Shown here: piece by piece, positions 47,118-59,506 of the stretch
How the letters are laid out: the number at the start of each line of letters is the position of its first letter
How positions within the stretch are numbered: the first letter of the stretch is position 1
Source: Caenorhabditis elegans
Taxonomy: Eukaryota; Nematoda; Chromadorea; Rhabditida; Rhabditidae
DNA length: 64,000 nt
Reading direction: 5' to 3'
NCBI RefSeq assembly: GCF_000002985.6
Contig: NC_003282.8
Coordinates: forward strand, 15,624,001-15,688,000
The notes under the pieces: model-generated
Database searches by the model: none
What the model saw: the letters and a program-made list of their open reading frames with translations, nothing else
Told to the model about the DNA's origin: nothing
Translations under genes and position numbers: made by a program

Positions 47118-47541
47118 TTTACTTGAAATGTTGAAATGTTGGTTCACAAAAATATTTTGAAATATTATCTGAATAACTGAAATGCCAGAAATGAACTTTT
47201 AGGTGCAAGAATACACATTTAATGTTTTAAATCCGGTATGACCCGATCCGATCAATTCAGTTTTAAATTAGGACAATTTTATGGTAAATGTGAAACATTA
47301 CAAAATTTTTTAAGGCATCAAAAGTTTTTATTAACAAACAATATCAACTTTTCAGAATTCTTAAGTTACACCAAAAAACTTGAAAGCATGGAATAATTCT
47401 GATAATAAACATATTTTGAGAAAAAAAGAGTTATCTCGCTCCAAATCAATTTCATTAAAATCTAGGTAAACAAAGTGCAATTTTTTATAGTACTGACTGT
47501 TTCAGATTCTACGTAAAGCGAGTTTGGAAATTTATTTTCGC

Positions 47542-47562
47542 TAGTCCATTAACTTACAAAAC
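47542..47562 (+). ncRNA. Candidate 21U-RNA (piRNA)
   Basis: Octamer at 47497-47504; CGCT, U at 38 nt. Confidence 0.45.
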
Positions 47563-47833
47563 CCCCTAATTTTGCACAATTTTCAAAAATATCCGGCTAC
47601 AAAAATAAAATTATGTGATTTCTCAAAAACTTTGTACAAAGCAATTAATGTGAAATACTCGGCCACGAATTTTTTCTAGGTTACGTCGGTAATTGTATTT
47701 TCTTTTTTATGTGCAAAGCAACCGCACTTTAAATTCAATGATGGTACAACCGACTAGGAGAGCATTTTTCCAGTTTTTTCAAATAAAATCTGACTGAAAA
47801 GTATTTTATACTGAAAAATCTAGTAGTCAGATG

Positions 47834-47854
47834 CAACGCGATTTTACTCTAAAA
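47834..47854 (-). ncRNA. Candidate 21U-RNA (piRNA)
   Basis: Minus octamer at 47894-47901; U at 40 nt. Confidence 0.35.
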
Positions 47855-47999
47855 TCATTTGTTTATTTTTATTTATTTTTTTTTCCGATTTTATGAAACA
47901 GTAATTTTTCAATAGTAAGTTTTTTCATAGTTAGTGGGAATTGGAGATAGAAAATGAGAAAATGATTGCAGATTGACCTGGGCAATGTCTTGATTCGCT

Positions 48000-48160
48000 G
48001 ATTCTTTTTGGAACGGTTTTTGAACTTCTGCCTTGTAATAGGCGGATTATGGAGTGTTCTTCAATAATTTGACATACAAAAAAAAAATAAAATAAAGTAG
48101 TTTCAAAGTATTGTTTCACTGAATTCATATGAAAATTGACGTTTTTGAATCCAGGTTAGC
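48000..48160 (+). repeat. Direct repeat of 44590-44760
   Basis: GAACTTCTGCCTTGTAAT, GGATTA-GGAGT, TTTGACATACAAAAAA and GAAAATTGACGTTTTTGAAT are shared. Confidence 0.7.
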
Positions 48161-48267
48161 GCAATTTTTTAAGGTTTATCCATTTATTTTCAAAACTAAA
48201 AAAGTAATGATAATTTTTTTCTGTTTCAGTAACATTTCAAAAAAATTTTAAGTGAATTTTAAAGTGA

Positions 48268-48288
48268 TTCTTTTTGTTCGGATTTCTG
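48268..48288 (+). ncRNA. Candidate 21U-RNA (piRNA)
   Basis: Octamer at 48221-48228; TGAT, U at 40 nt. Confidence 0.35.
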
Positions 48289-48324
48289 TAATCTAATCAA
48301 AGAAAATTGCTGAAAAAATGTTTT

Positions 48325-48345
48325 GTTTTGTTTTTGTTTCCAGTA
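48325..48345 (-). ncRNA. Candidate 21U-RNA (piRNA)
   Basis: Minus octamer at 48385-48392; U at 40 nt. It would converge with the RNA at 48268. Confidence 0.35.
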
Positions 48346-48870
48346 TTGATCTGATTTTCCATTATTTTTTAGAAGTTACTACTTTGAAACAGTAATTTTT
48401 TGAACCTAATAGTTTTGCTAACGTGTCGGTTGCTAACAGGTCAGAGTTCTCACATTTTGGAAAACAAATTTAACTTTCAAAATTTTAAGAATTTTCGCTG
48501 TTAAAATATAAAACTTCTTAGATTTAGCACTACTTCCTAACCTCAAGCGGCCTAGAACTCCCTCTTTGGCGGCCGAAATCTCAATGATTCAGTGAAAAAT
48601 GAATCTTTCTTATTGAAATTTGTGGCATCAGCACTTTCGAAAAATGTAGTAACATATTTGAGATGTCTAAAAAAGTCAATAGTAAAAAAAGTTTTTCTGA
48701 CTATTATTACATATTTCTCGACTTACTTTAAAACCAGCAGTTGAAACATAAAAACTGGATAAGAGTTTGATGATTTTGTAAAAACAAATTTTTGTCTGTT
48801 TCATATCAATAATCTATGAATATATCAATAATCTTAGAAAATGTTTATAAAATAATATGCGACAACAATT

Positions 48871-48891
48871 TGGACACCTTTCAGAAAAGAA
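48871..48891 (-). ncRNA. Candidate 21U-RNA (piRNA)
   Basis: Minus octamer at 48930-48937; U at 39 nt. Confidence 0.45.
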
Positions 48892-49822
48892 TTGTACTGA
48901 TTTTTATTACCTTTTCAATATTAGCCCTCTGAAACAGTAAATTTTGTTTTAAAAAATTTGAAAGTTTTTTTTCGCTTTTTTTTCAATTTTAAACTTTCGT
49001 TTAAAAAATTGGCCAAGAAATACTCCCTTGGCGGCCATATTTCAATGATTCATGCTAACCCAGGGCGTTCCCCCAATTGAACCCTTACCTGTTATCTTTT
49101 ACACTCTGCGTCTCTCTATCTATCTCTCTCTCTCTTCACCCTAATAAGTTTCTCTGATTTGAGTTGATGATCCGATTGACACAAGACACGATTTGGTCAA
49201 ACAATTTTTGCGCGTTTTTGTGATGAGAAGATGATCAGTTTTCTGTGTGTTTCTACTCACTAACTACTCTTTTTTTTTTGTTAAAATAGGAATTTGAAGA
49301 CATTGAAGGGGGACTATGTTTTGTGTTATGATCACTTGACCCGTGATCTTTATACGAGAGAGAATGTGAAACAGATCATCTGTTATTCACACACTTTTAA
49401 CTATCTTTTTTTTGGCGACTACTTGAAGAAGTAAATGTTTCACTCTACTTTTTTTGAAACTTTATATAAACTTTTAAGACGTTCAATTGTGTGGGAATTT
49501 AGAATGGTTTTAGAAAATTTTTTGGAAAAAGTTTAAACCTTTTTCAATTTGTCTTCATAATTGACTAGTTCGGGAGTGGGGATAGGGTTAGTTCACTTTA
49601 AGGTATCAGCAAGGTAGCTGGCGCAGGTTCCCGGCTTTGCCTCAAACCTGTGTTGGGGTTAAGTGTGTTCACCTTGAAATTCATCACTCTGAATGGTGAT
49701 GCTAGTTTTATGTATTCCAAAAAACTTTCACAGCACAGAAGAGAATTGAAATAAAATTTTCATATTAGAATTTTTGACTGTTTCATTGAGTTATAATATA
49801 ATGGTAACCACTGGAATGTTGG

Positions 49823-49843
49823 TGCACCGTTTTTTCTGTTTCT
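49823..49843 (+). ncRNA. Candidate 21U-RNA (piRNA)
   Basis: Octamer at 49778-49785; TGGT, U at 38 nt. The predicted RNA begins TGCACCGTTTTTTCTGTT, a string repeated at 49941 without the octamer. Confidence 0.45.
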
Positions 49844-50302
49844 GTTGAAATTTTCGTTTTTTTTTTAATTTTTGTTTTTGTCATAACTTTTTTCATTTTT
49901 AAAGCTGGAAAAAATTTCCACTAAAATTTGAAATGTTGATGCACCGTTTTTTCTGTTCGAGTACATAGATTGTTTCAAATTGTGTTTGAAACCAAAATTC
50001 AACGTTTTACCTGCCAAAAACGGGAGGCATTTTGAATATTTGTATACATTTCGAGGCTAAAGTTTTAGTTTTCTGTACTCACCAAATTAGCAGTGATAAT
50101 TATCAAATCTTTAAAAGTTCTTTGTAAAAAAAATGTTTAGTTCTAGATACGCCTTGGAAGTAGGAATTACTCCCCGCACAGCATAAGCCTAAGCTATCGG
50201 GGCAAGAAAATCAATTTTCTAAAATGAGTACAACTTTCTGACCATTTTTAGTTTTTTGGAATTATACAATTGTTAGTGCGGTCCGCAAGAATCTCAGAAG
50301 GT

Positions 50303-50323
50303 GACTTGATTAACATGACTGAA
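50303..50323 (-). ncRNA. Candidate 21U-RNA (piRNA), tandem copy 1
   Basis: Minus octamer at 50361-50368; U at 38 nt. Lies outside the duplicated unit, so its sequence differs from copy 2. Confidence 0.45.
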
Positions 50324-50342
50324 CCAAAATTGCAATCTTGAA

Positions 50343-50790
50343 CACTATATTATAACATAGTGAAACAGTAGAAAATTCTGGTATGAAAATATGGTCAGAA
50401 TGATGTTTTTATTAGGGAATATATTAAGATACGAAGTACTAAAGTATACATTTTGAATTTTCTTTTTAAAAAATTGAAATGATGATTATAATAAAACCAA
50501 AACATTTAATAAACTATAATAAAAAGTAGAAACATGTTCAAAAACTGGATGTTGAATAAAATGTTGAATTTCGACACTATATTATAACATAGTGAAACAG
50601 TAAAAAATGGTGGTATGAAAATATGCTCAGAATTTTATTTTTATTGAGGAATATATTAAGATACGAAGTACTGAAATATACATTTGAAATTAAAATTTGT
50701 GGTGCTGATTGAAATAAAACCAAAACATTTAATAAATTATAATAAAAGGTAGAAATATGTTCAAAAAGTGAAGATTGAGAATTGATGAAT
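50343..50790 (+). repeat. Tandem duplication, unit 232 bp
   Basis: 50343-50574 and 50575-50790 share CACTATATTATAACATAGTG, GGAATATATTAAGATACGAA and CCAAAACATTTAATAAA. Each unit has one minus-strand octamer. Confidence 0.9.
50535..50555 (-). ncRNA. Candidate 21U-RNA (piRNA), tandem copy 2
   Basis: Minus octamer at 50593-50600; U at 38 nt, lying in the end of unit 1. Confidence 0.45.
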
Positions 50791-51184
50791 TTCGAATAAA
50801 CTTTTTAAAAATTATGAATTTGTGCTGTTTTTAGCAATTGCACAAACAATTGTAAATATTACATTTTACGTACATAAAACGCCAGCGTGAAACTGATAAC
50901 TTTACGCGATATCTTTGAAAATTAACACTGTATAGAAAATTAACACTTTCACAGAATTCCTGAGCAACTTGTATGAAACACTTTCACATTCAAGAAAAAA
51001 GTTGTTAACCATTCTGAAATATTCGTCAAATTTGTGTGATTTTCCAATATTTTTTCATATTTCCTCTCACAAACTTTTAACCGCTTTGACTAGACTATTA
51101 AGATGATTTCTGGATCGTTGTTAAAAAAATAATTTTTACTGTTTCAAAAAATTGAAAAAATTGTAATCCGATTTCTGGCAACGT

Positions 51185-51205
51185 TCTTTCTTTGCTTTTT
51201 TAAGT
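51185..51205 (+). ncRNA. Candidate 21U-RNA (piRNA)
   Basis: Octamer at 51139-51146; CGTT, U at 39 nt. Confidence 0.45.
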
Positions 51206-52883
51206 TCCTTACTCCCTTACTTCTTATTTCGACGTTAGTAACTGTGGAAATTTTTACAAATTGAAGTTGATACTAACGGTATTTGTGCGAGATTCTGAAC
51301 AAAAACTTACATTAAAATGTGCTCCAAAATATTGGGGGCAGGTCGGCAGGCAGCATGTAGGCACTGTTACCCGCTGAAAAGTTAAGAGTATTGACAAATT
51401 ATCAGCATGTTTTTTTTAAAAATATTATTGATCATTAGACCTAAAACATTTTCAATTGCAATAATACTCTTTTTTCTCAAAAATTTATAACTTTAAATTT
51501 CTACTTTTTCATTATTTCGATATAAATTTCAATTTTTTAAAAAATTTGTTAGATATTTTGTAAACAAATTCTTTCCTTATTTTTTTCCAACAATTTTTCC
51601 ATATCAAAAATTCCTGTGTCAGATTTTAGAAGTTACATTTTAAAAAAAATTAAATGTTTCACTCCATTGTTATATCTTCCAAAAATTTCAATTTTAGTAC
51701 AGTAGTAAATTATTTAAAATAATTCTGCAAAACAATTTTGGGGATTTTATGGAAATTTTATGTTGGTGTCTGTCTTTAGAGAATGTAGAAATATTAAAAT
51801 TTGACGATATTTTATATAAATTCTATTTTTCAAATTTCCGCTTTTTCACTTTTAAAACTTAAATTTCGGAGTCTGATGAATCCTTTTTTTTGGCGCAACT
51901 GAAATTTTCAGATTAAAATTGAAAAAAAAATTCCACTGTTCCACATTATTGATTTATTCGCTTTATAATATTTTTCAAACAGTTTTTTTTTCGCCATGTT
52001 CTTTCAATTTTCAAATTTCAGACCAACAACCGAGCTTCGTTGTGAATAGCTGATATTCTCAGGCTTGTCGACCTATTTTTTTTTCAAATCTATTCTTTGA
52101 AATATGAAATCAAAAAGTAAACTTATTGGCAGCTTCACAACTGCTTTGAATATACAACTTGAAGTTTCAATTAAAAAACACTGTTACACCAAGTTTTCAT
52201 CTGTAATAGGCTTTCTTTCTTGACTAGTATCCTTCTGAATGACCAATGTCTCTTCTTTTTTTTTGAGAATGGATTTTAGATTTTAACAATATTCTATTCA
52301 CATTCAAATTTTGATGATATTAAAAATTTTCAGAAACACTTACGCAGTTTCATATTCTGCTAATGCTTGCTATTTGATAGTTGCTGGGAAAATTTTTGGG
52401 GACCTTGAAAAACATTTGCTAGTTCAAAATCAATTTAGCATCAAAATCGACTGTTTCAATTTGCTTACATAAAGTTTGAAAGGAAACTGTTTTTTTTTTG
52501 ATTATATTGCTGCAAAAATTATTGTTTTATTAGAAATCCTAATTAATACATTAAAATTTTTTAACCAAAAAAAATGCCGCATATATCTTTTCACTGTTTC
52601 GTTTAGTTAAGATAGTCTTCAACTAATAATATTATTTTCTTTTTCTCTCTCAATTCCTTCATTTCTAACCCTAACCGTTTTTTACTACCTCCAAAGTTTT
52701 CATTTTCAGCCATTTGACCAAATTTCTTGAGTTCATTGTTGTATTTTATTAGAGCCTGACATCTCACGTTTAAAACAGTTCTATGATAGTTTCGATAAAA
52801 ATTGCATTTTTTTTTTCTGAAATTCAAACTTTTTTCACTGTTTCATCACCTTTGGATATGCTGAACAGTTTTCAAACTAGTAG

Positions 52884-52904
52884 TAGTGATTTGCACGGAT
52901 TTTC
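52884..52904 (+). ncRNA. Candidate 21U-RNA (piRNA), palindrome left arm
   Basis: Octamer at 52838-52845; TAGT, U at 39 nt; predicted RNA begins TAGTGATTTGCACGG. Identical twin on minus at 54185-54205. Confidence 0.5.
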
Positions 52905-53284
52905 AGCTTGCCACGCCCACAACGAGTTAAACGCAGCGGCGCGCGGAACTCGTCAGATGTCGGCGGCCTGATATTGGTTGGGTCCCGAATTTCGCCTTTT
53001 CCCCGTGAGTAGATGAGAAAAGGCGGGGCCTTAATTTTGGGGTTTCTGAAGTACACACCACGCAGTTTTATTATTTTGAGTGTAAATGTTGGAATACTCA
53101 ATTTCCTGCGGAAACAGACGCTTTTTTTCAAATTTATTTCTGGGAGTTTTCGGGAATTATAATTTGGGTTAGTTCGAAAGTTCATCGAATCAGTACTCAA
53201 AAATGCAAAAAATAAAATAACTGTTTGAAGCAGTGTATTTCTTTGAACAAAATTGAGAAATCTGATGTGTAGCATGTTAGCTGG

Positions 53285-53305
53285 CTTTGTCCGTCTTCTT
53301 CAGTA
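53285..53305 (-). ncRNA. Candidate 21U-RNA (piRNA)
   Basis: Minus octamer at 53345-53352; U at 40 nt; in the palindrome loop. Confidence 0.35.
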
Positions 53306-53712
53306 TTATTAGTTAGCAAAAGTTAGGCATATTCAAGAAAGTAATGAAACAGTAATAAAAATTCCAAATTTCAAATACAAAATTTACAAATTTTGTCCAA
53401 AATCTCAGAAAAAATATGATATGCAAGGTTTTTATTCACAAAAGTTACAATTATAAAAATAAACAACCTGGCAGAAACAATTTGGAGTTTTGCGAAAAAA
53501 ATAGATTTTTAGTAAGTCAAAACTATTACAACTTTCAATATTCACCCAGTAACCACGACTCAAAGAAACAGTAAAAAAAATGAAATGGTCTTTTTTTAGT
53601 GGTTTTTTTTAAATTATTATTATTATTTATTATGAAAACGTTTTGGAACAATTAATTTTTAACTAGACTACATACAGTATTTACAGTTTCCAAAAAATAT
53701 TATGATACCAGT

Positions 53713-53733
53713 CAAGAATAAAAAAAAACAAGA
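53713..53733 (-). ncRNA. Candidate 21U-RNA (piRNA)
   Basis: Minus octamer at 53772-53779; U at 39 nt; in the palindrome loop. Confidence 0.45.
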
Positions 53734-54184
53734 CTATTTAAAAATGTTATTGATTGGATAAATCAATAATCTGAAACAGTTGAAATTTTTAAAATCGATT
53801 AAATATTTTATTATTTTTTATGCAAACCATTCTCAATTTTGTTCAAAGAAATACACTGCTTCAAACAGTTATTTTATTTTTTGCATTTTTGAGTACTGAT
53901 TCGATGAACTTTCGAACTAACCCAAATTATAATTCCCGAAAACTCCCAGAAATAAATTTGAAAAAAAGCGTCTGTTTCCGCAGGAAATTGAGTATTCCAA
54001 CATTTACACTCAAAATAATAAAACTGCGTGGTGTGTACTTCAGAAACCCCAAAATTAAGGCCCCGCCTTTTCTCATCTACTCACGGGGAAAAGGCGAAAT
54101 TCGGGACCCAACCAATATCAGGCCGCCGACATCTGACGAGTTCCGCGCGCCGCTGCGTTTAACTCGTTGTGGGCGTGGCAAGCT

Positions 54185-54205
54185 GAAAATCCGTGCAAAT
54201 CACTA
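54185..54205 (-). ncRNA. Candidate 21U-RNA (piRNA), palindrome right arm
   Basis: Minus octamer at 54244-54251; U at 39 nt; same RNA as at 52884. Confidence 0.5.
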
Positions 54206-54946
54206 CTACTAGTTTGAAAACTGTTCAGCATATCCAAAGGTGATGAAACAGTGAAAAAAGTTTGAATTTCAGAAAAAAAAAATGCAATTTTTATCGAAAC
54301 TATCATAGAACTGTTTTAAACGTGAGATGTCAGGCTCTAATAAAATACAACAATGAACTCAAGAAATTTGGTCAAATGGCTGAAAATGAAAACTTTGGAG
54401 GTAGTAAAAAACGGTTAGGGTTAGAAATGAAGGAATTGAGAGAGAAAAAGAAAATAATATTATTAGTTGAAGACTATCTTAACTAAACGAAACAGTGAAA
54501 AGATATATGCGGCATTTTTTTTGGTTAAAAAATTTTAATGTATTAATTAGGATTTCTAATAAAACAATAATTTTTGCAGCAATATAATCAAAAAAAAACA
54601 GTTTCCTTTCAAACTTTATGTAAGCAAATTGAAACAGTCGATTTTGATGCTAAATTGATTTTGAACTAGCAAATGTTTTTCAAGGTCCCCAAAAATTTTC
54701 CCAGCAACTATCAAATAGCAAGCATTAGCGCAGGTCCGATTGCCGAAAGTTGATGCCATGAAATGTTTCTTATTGAAAAAAAATTATTAAATATTCAAGA
54801 CACTTTAGTAGCCATACAACTTCTTGAAACAAATGTTGTTGTATTCTTATTCGGAAGATTGAACTGAAAATGAGAAAAAATCGAATTTTCCAAAAAACTC
54901 ACTGTTTCAACTTTCTTTGAAATGAAATGTTTGAAAAATGAATTGG

Positions 54947-54967
54947 TTCTACTGTTACAGTGAGATA
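54947..54967 (+). ncRNA. Candidate 21U-RNA (piRNA)
   Basis: Octamer at 54902-54909; TGGT, U at 38 nt. Confidence 0.45.
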
Positions 54968-56219
54968 ATTTGAAGTTAGGATTGCCGAAAATGACTATAC
55001 TGCTTCACATAGTCTATTTGATACACAACTGTTTCCAATTTCTCGATCTTCACCTCGATCTTCAACAAATTTTTATTTTTCCACCACGAGGCATTTTCAA
55101 ATCACCACATCTTGTAGTAGTTCTTTTTTCATTCTCTTTCATATTCCATTGAAAATTTAAATTTTCGAAAAAAAAATTCTCACTGTGCTACATTTCTTTT
55201 ATAAAGATTTGTTTCTATGATAACTCAGTGATGCAAACACCTCTTATTCTGTTTCTCTAAACATCTAAAAAAGTTAAATTCATTGCATCTAAAATTTTCA
55301 ATTGAAAATGTAAAGTTTCCAAAAAAATTCTTCTGCTTCATCTTCCTGGCCTATTTCTTTAGAATCTTATTGTTTATGGTTTTCATCAATTTATTTTTGT
55401 AAAATATATAAAAATGCATTCAATAATTATTTGGAAGCATTAAATTCAAAATATCCAAATAAATTCAAATGTTGAGCAAATTTTCAAAAAAAAAATCACT
55501 GTTACACAAGGTTAATAAAAAAGTTTCCGAATTATTCTTGAATAGTAATTTTTGAAGTCTCACACAATTTAAAAGATAATAATAATAAATTATGTTCCGT
55601 TTCAAGATGAAATTTTGAAAATTCCCAGTCTGAAACTTTAATTAGCAATTTCCGAATGTTTTTTTAACATTAGAAAAATAATTCGATATCAGTTTCTCGT
55701 TGGAAATCTGTAGAAAACTGACTTAGTAAGAACTAACTTATTTGTGAATTTTTATTTATTTTTTTACACATACAAAATCCCACTATTTCTCGTTTTTAAT
55801 TGAAACTAGTAACTCTAACGTTTTTCATGAAGTTTTCATAATTTTGAACAATTTCTTACTGTTTTTTAAAAGGGGCCAAAGTTAGAAAAACACATTTTTA
55901 TAATGTTTTATGAGGATTATTATACGTTTTCTAAGTTACGATCAATTTTCTTTGCAATTCATAATTCCAAAAGTTATATAAGATTTTAACGTGTACCTGC
56001 AACTAGGTTTCAAAAATTTGCAAAATTTTTGAAAATTCAAAAAAATCTCTGTTTCTAGTTTTTGTTATGATTTCTCAAGGAAATTCTTTGTCTAATGATC
56101 CTTTATTTGACCTTAAACAGTGAAAATTGGGCAAATTCCACAAACAAATAAATGCCACAAACCAAACAATAATGAGAATTGGAAACATCTCTTAAATCTA
56201 AAGGAAAGTTTATTCAGAA

Positions 56220-56460
56220 AAATAAATTATAGTGCAAAACCTCTACTTTTTCACATACTGGGCTTAATTTTTGTAATCTTTCAAGCTTAACAAATCTTTC
56301 TCTTCTGGACACAAACTTAATTTTCAAAAATATCCTGATAATTTTGTACGCTATAATTCAAAATCACTTTTTTTTTGAAATTTTCAAACATTTCCACACG
56401 GTTTCATATTGTCATTTTCCGTTCGCCAGTGAAACATTGTTCATTACGTTTTCAATGCTG
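56220..56460 (+). repeat. Diverged copy of part of the 60-63 kb palindrome
   Basis: Resembles 62100-62325 (TTTTCACATACTG, TTTCAAGCTTAACAAAT, CACACGGTTTCATATTGT, TTCGCCAGTGAAAC). Confidence 0.7.
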
Positions 56461-57274
56461 AGCCCGTCTTTATTGACAGCACAAACTTACTAACAAATTT
56501 TGAACAAAGCTTCATAATTTTGAAGAAAATCTAAAAATAGGAAAATAATAAGTTTTCAGGAAAAATTTACTGTTTCAACTCTCTTTTAGATTTTCAAATT
56601 TGTTTTCTGTAATCTGATAAGGTGAATTTTATTTTTCCAGATTTTCATAGTTTTTTCTCAAATTTGATCCAAGTTCCCGTTCAAAAAATTTACTTAAGTT
56701 CATTATTCGAGTTTTTGTAATTATTTTTTCAGTTCGCCATTAACTTTTTGATTTCAATTCCAGGATTTACATTAATCGTTTGGATTCGAATGAGAAATTG
56801 TGAAAAAGGCATGAATATGTTCTCATGAGAATGGAGAATCTAAAAACTTTTTTACTCTTTTTATTATTTTCATTCAAGTGAACATGGGCGCAAGTTATCG
56901 GTTGCAACGTTTCTACTGTAATAGGGGTTCCGACGCAGCGGACAATTTATGGGTTCCAAAAACTTACCAACCGGAGTCAAACTTTTAGAATAGTCTCCAT
57001 AACTTTTTGATTATTTCCCAAGTCATTAATTTCCACATCCCAACTTATTTCTTATCGAGACCGGGGAATATTTTAAAAGTGTGAAAAAATTCAAAGTGGG
57101 CAATGCGGTCATTTTAAAATTTTTACTGTTTCACGTTAAAGATAATAATTGATTTATTAATTTTATTTTTATTTCATTCCAAAGTGAAAAGGTGAAAAAC
57201 TATTAGGGAGCAATTTTTCCAAACTCTGCTGTTTCACAATGTTGTTATATTTTCTAACAAGTTTCCGTTCTTGT

Positions 57275-57295
57275 TTCGTATCGATTATTTGTGAC
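57275..57295 (+). ncRNA. Candidate 21U-RNA (piRNA)
   Basis: Octamer at 57229-57236; TGTT, U at 39 nt; predicted start TTCGTATCGATTATT. Confidence 0.5.
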
Positions 57296-57380
57296 GATTA
57301 TTTGTTTAGGTCCTATAGTATGAAAACCGTTTCAATACAATTTTTTTTTGAAAGCTCCATTTTTCAAGAAGAAGGTCTAT

Positions 57381-57579
57381 TTAGCATAGGTTTTCTGATA
57401 GGTGGATGACTTCTTGTACTGGAACTTTCCTGGCTGGCTTTGCGGCTTCGTTCCGAACAACTTGTCGTCCTATGTCGACGTCAAGATCCGTGTTCTTGTG
57501 GTTTCCGATGGCATCGACTGGCACAAATGCTGATTTGTCTGCCATCTTGCTGCTTTCTAAACGGCCCGTGCGATGTCGG
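57381..57579 (-). CDS. Possible small gene or last exon inside the piRNA domain
   Basis: From an ATG at 57543-57545 the minus strand is open for 54 codons to TAA at 57381-57383: MADKSAFVPVDAIGNHKNTD at the start, DVDIGRQVVRNEAAKPARKV in the middle. The frame continues open 11 codons further upstream to a strong acceptor TTTTTTTGCAG at 57580-57590, so this may be either a trans-spliced single-exon gene or the last exon of a longer one. GC is far above the flanks. Hydrophilic, no membrane segment. No partner exon was found upstream and no family recognised. Confidence 0.45.
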
Positions 57580-58762
57580 CTGCAAAAAAAGTAAAATTTA
57601 TCTGTTTTGGGTTGGAAAACTTAACGTGTACGTTAATTGCATAAAATAATGTTAAGAATGCCACTGCAACTTAAAAAAGTATATGATGTTTCTTGTTTAG
57701 CTTTAAAAAAACTTTTATCGGTAAACGACAATTAACATCCCGCCCGCTCAGATCAAATCATAATGTTATGCAAACTATTTTCTGTAACTTATGAAACATG
57801 CCACAATTTGGCAAATGAACAAAATGTGTCGAGTTTTTATGTCTCTATGTGAAATTATTGGAAGACGTAAAAACATTGTGTTGAAAGTTTTCCTAAGCGT
57901 TAACTATCTTCCAAGCAACAGTTAAAAATCTCGAGTTTTCGGTAGCAAAATCTGCAGATTTTAGACTGAAAATTAAAGTTTGAATTGAACAAAATCAATT
58001 TCAAAAGACAGTTTTGAACAATTTCTATTATTCTTAATAATTCTTAATAACTAATTTTTTTCTGTTTCTTAAAGTTAGTAAATATTTGTTACACCCAGTA
58101 TTACCTATTTCTAACCAAAACTAATGATTTAATTATCTAAACCTTAATTTTTATCGATTCCCTCATATTTTTCTCTTTTTTGGATTTTCTTCGGCTCTTT
58201 CTCTTGAAATTAAAATTTTCAGATTATCAACCTGGTGGGGCCCGTCCATTTTGATCGGATTTTCTTATTTTTCAAATACTTTTACTATTTTCAATTTTTT
58301 CCAATATTCCTCCAAGTATGAATACATCACTTCCAATCTGATAATGACTGCATGAAAGTTTATAAAAACACTGTTTTATAACGTTTTTTTTAGAAGCGTT
58401 CGTTTTGTCCTATAAGATTATTCTTTTTTTATAAGATTCTTTTTTAAAAAAAATTTTTCTTCGAGATATTTCTTCTCTCAATCGGAATTTTCTGAGAAAG
58501 GATTTAGTTGAATTTTTGCAATTAGAAGAAATTTCTTCTCACTGTAAAAAAAAACCTCTTTATATAAATTTAAAGAAATTTTGGTTTTTGGTTTTAATCG
58601 TTTTCCCTGTGCCGAATTTAAAACAAAACCTAAAATACTTATGTTTTATTTCGTTTAATTTAAAAAAAAAACCTCTTGCATCTATTCAACACCATTGATG
58701 TTCAACTTATTACTTACTGTTTCACTTACTTTATTTAATTTGTAAAGCTTTTCAAGATACAG

Positions 58763-58783
58763 TTTGCTCCAATAGCAGAAAAA
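58763..58783 (+). ncRNA. Candidate 21U-RNA (piRNA)
   Basis: Octamer at 58717-58724; CAGT, U at 39 nt. Confidence 0.45.
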
Positions 58784-59485
58784 TTTGAAACTCGGCAATT
58801 GTCGAATTGTCGAAATTTTTGGCGCACACCCCCGCTCTGCAGTTTTAATGAAAAAATATTGATTTCAGTTTCAGCAATTTAATATTTTTCCCGCTGGTAT
58901 TTTAAAATTCAACCAAAAATGTTATTTTAACTTTGAGAATTTCTTTTTCAATATTGTATGTTTCTTCAAGTTTATAAAAAATTCGCCATTTTCAACGTAT
59001 CATATTAATCGGTTTTTTGAAAATTTTAATTCTTGGTATCCCGTATTAAAATGTTAATTAGAATGTGGTTTTTCTCTTTTTTTTCTGATTTTATCAAATA
59101 ATTTGTTCAATTTTCAAAGATTTGAAATAGTTTTTTTTTAAATTTTACAATGTTTGGAATTTTGATCTAAATGTGTTTTTTTTTCACTTTTAGTAAAATT
59201 GCTCCAAAGTGGACTTTTAAATTTTTAATTTTCTCAAGAAACGTATTTTTCTCAAATTTTTTAAGATTTACTGAAAGAATTTACTGAAAAGGATTTCTCC
59301 AAACCATCAATATTGTAGACGCATTTTCTTTCACAAATTAATTATTTGTATTGCATTAAACATATAATATTTGTTTTTAGTTAATTTTTAAAGCTATAGA
59401 CGCTTCAAAATGTTTTAAAATGTCACAAATCAAAAATACTGTTTCAACTTTCATTTAAAGTTTCTAAAGGTTGTTGTAAACTTAT

Positions 59486-59506
59486 TCATACGATGGAACT
59501 GAGATA
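59486..59506 (+). ncRNA. Candidate 21U-RNA (piRNA)
   Basis: Octamer at 59439-59446; TATT, U at 40 nt. Confidence 0.35.

Larger units (their letters stand above)
46270..47870 (+). repeat. Segmental duplication, right copy
   Basis: Counterpart of 40440-41990. It contains an almost intact hairpin (46992-47117) that is decayed in the left copy. Confidence 0.85.
52363..54728. repeat. Palindrome, 0.9-kb near-identical arms
   Basis: Arms 52363-53260 and 53832-54728, loop about 570 bp, centre near 53545. Long stretches match exactly, so the duplication is recent or kept equal by conversion. Each arm carries two octamers pointing inward to the loop (52451, 52838 plus; 54244, 54630 minus) and a GC-rich segment with a repeat-like motif (CCGCCGACATCTGACGAGTT). 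The loop adds octamers at 53345 and 53772. Confidence 0.9.

Noticed and set aside
53820-54212. 130-codon open frame and its mirror at 52877-53275
   Set aside because: Both exist only because of the palindrome; content is repeat-like and no splice or family evidence supports a gene.
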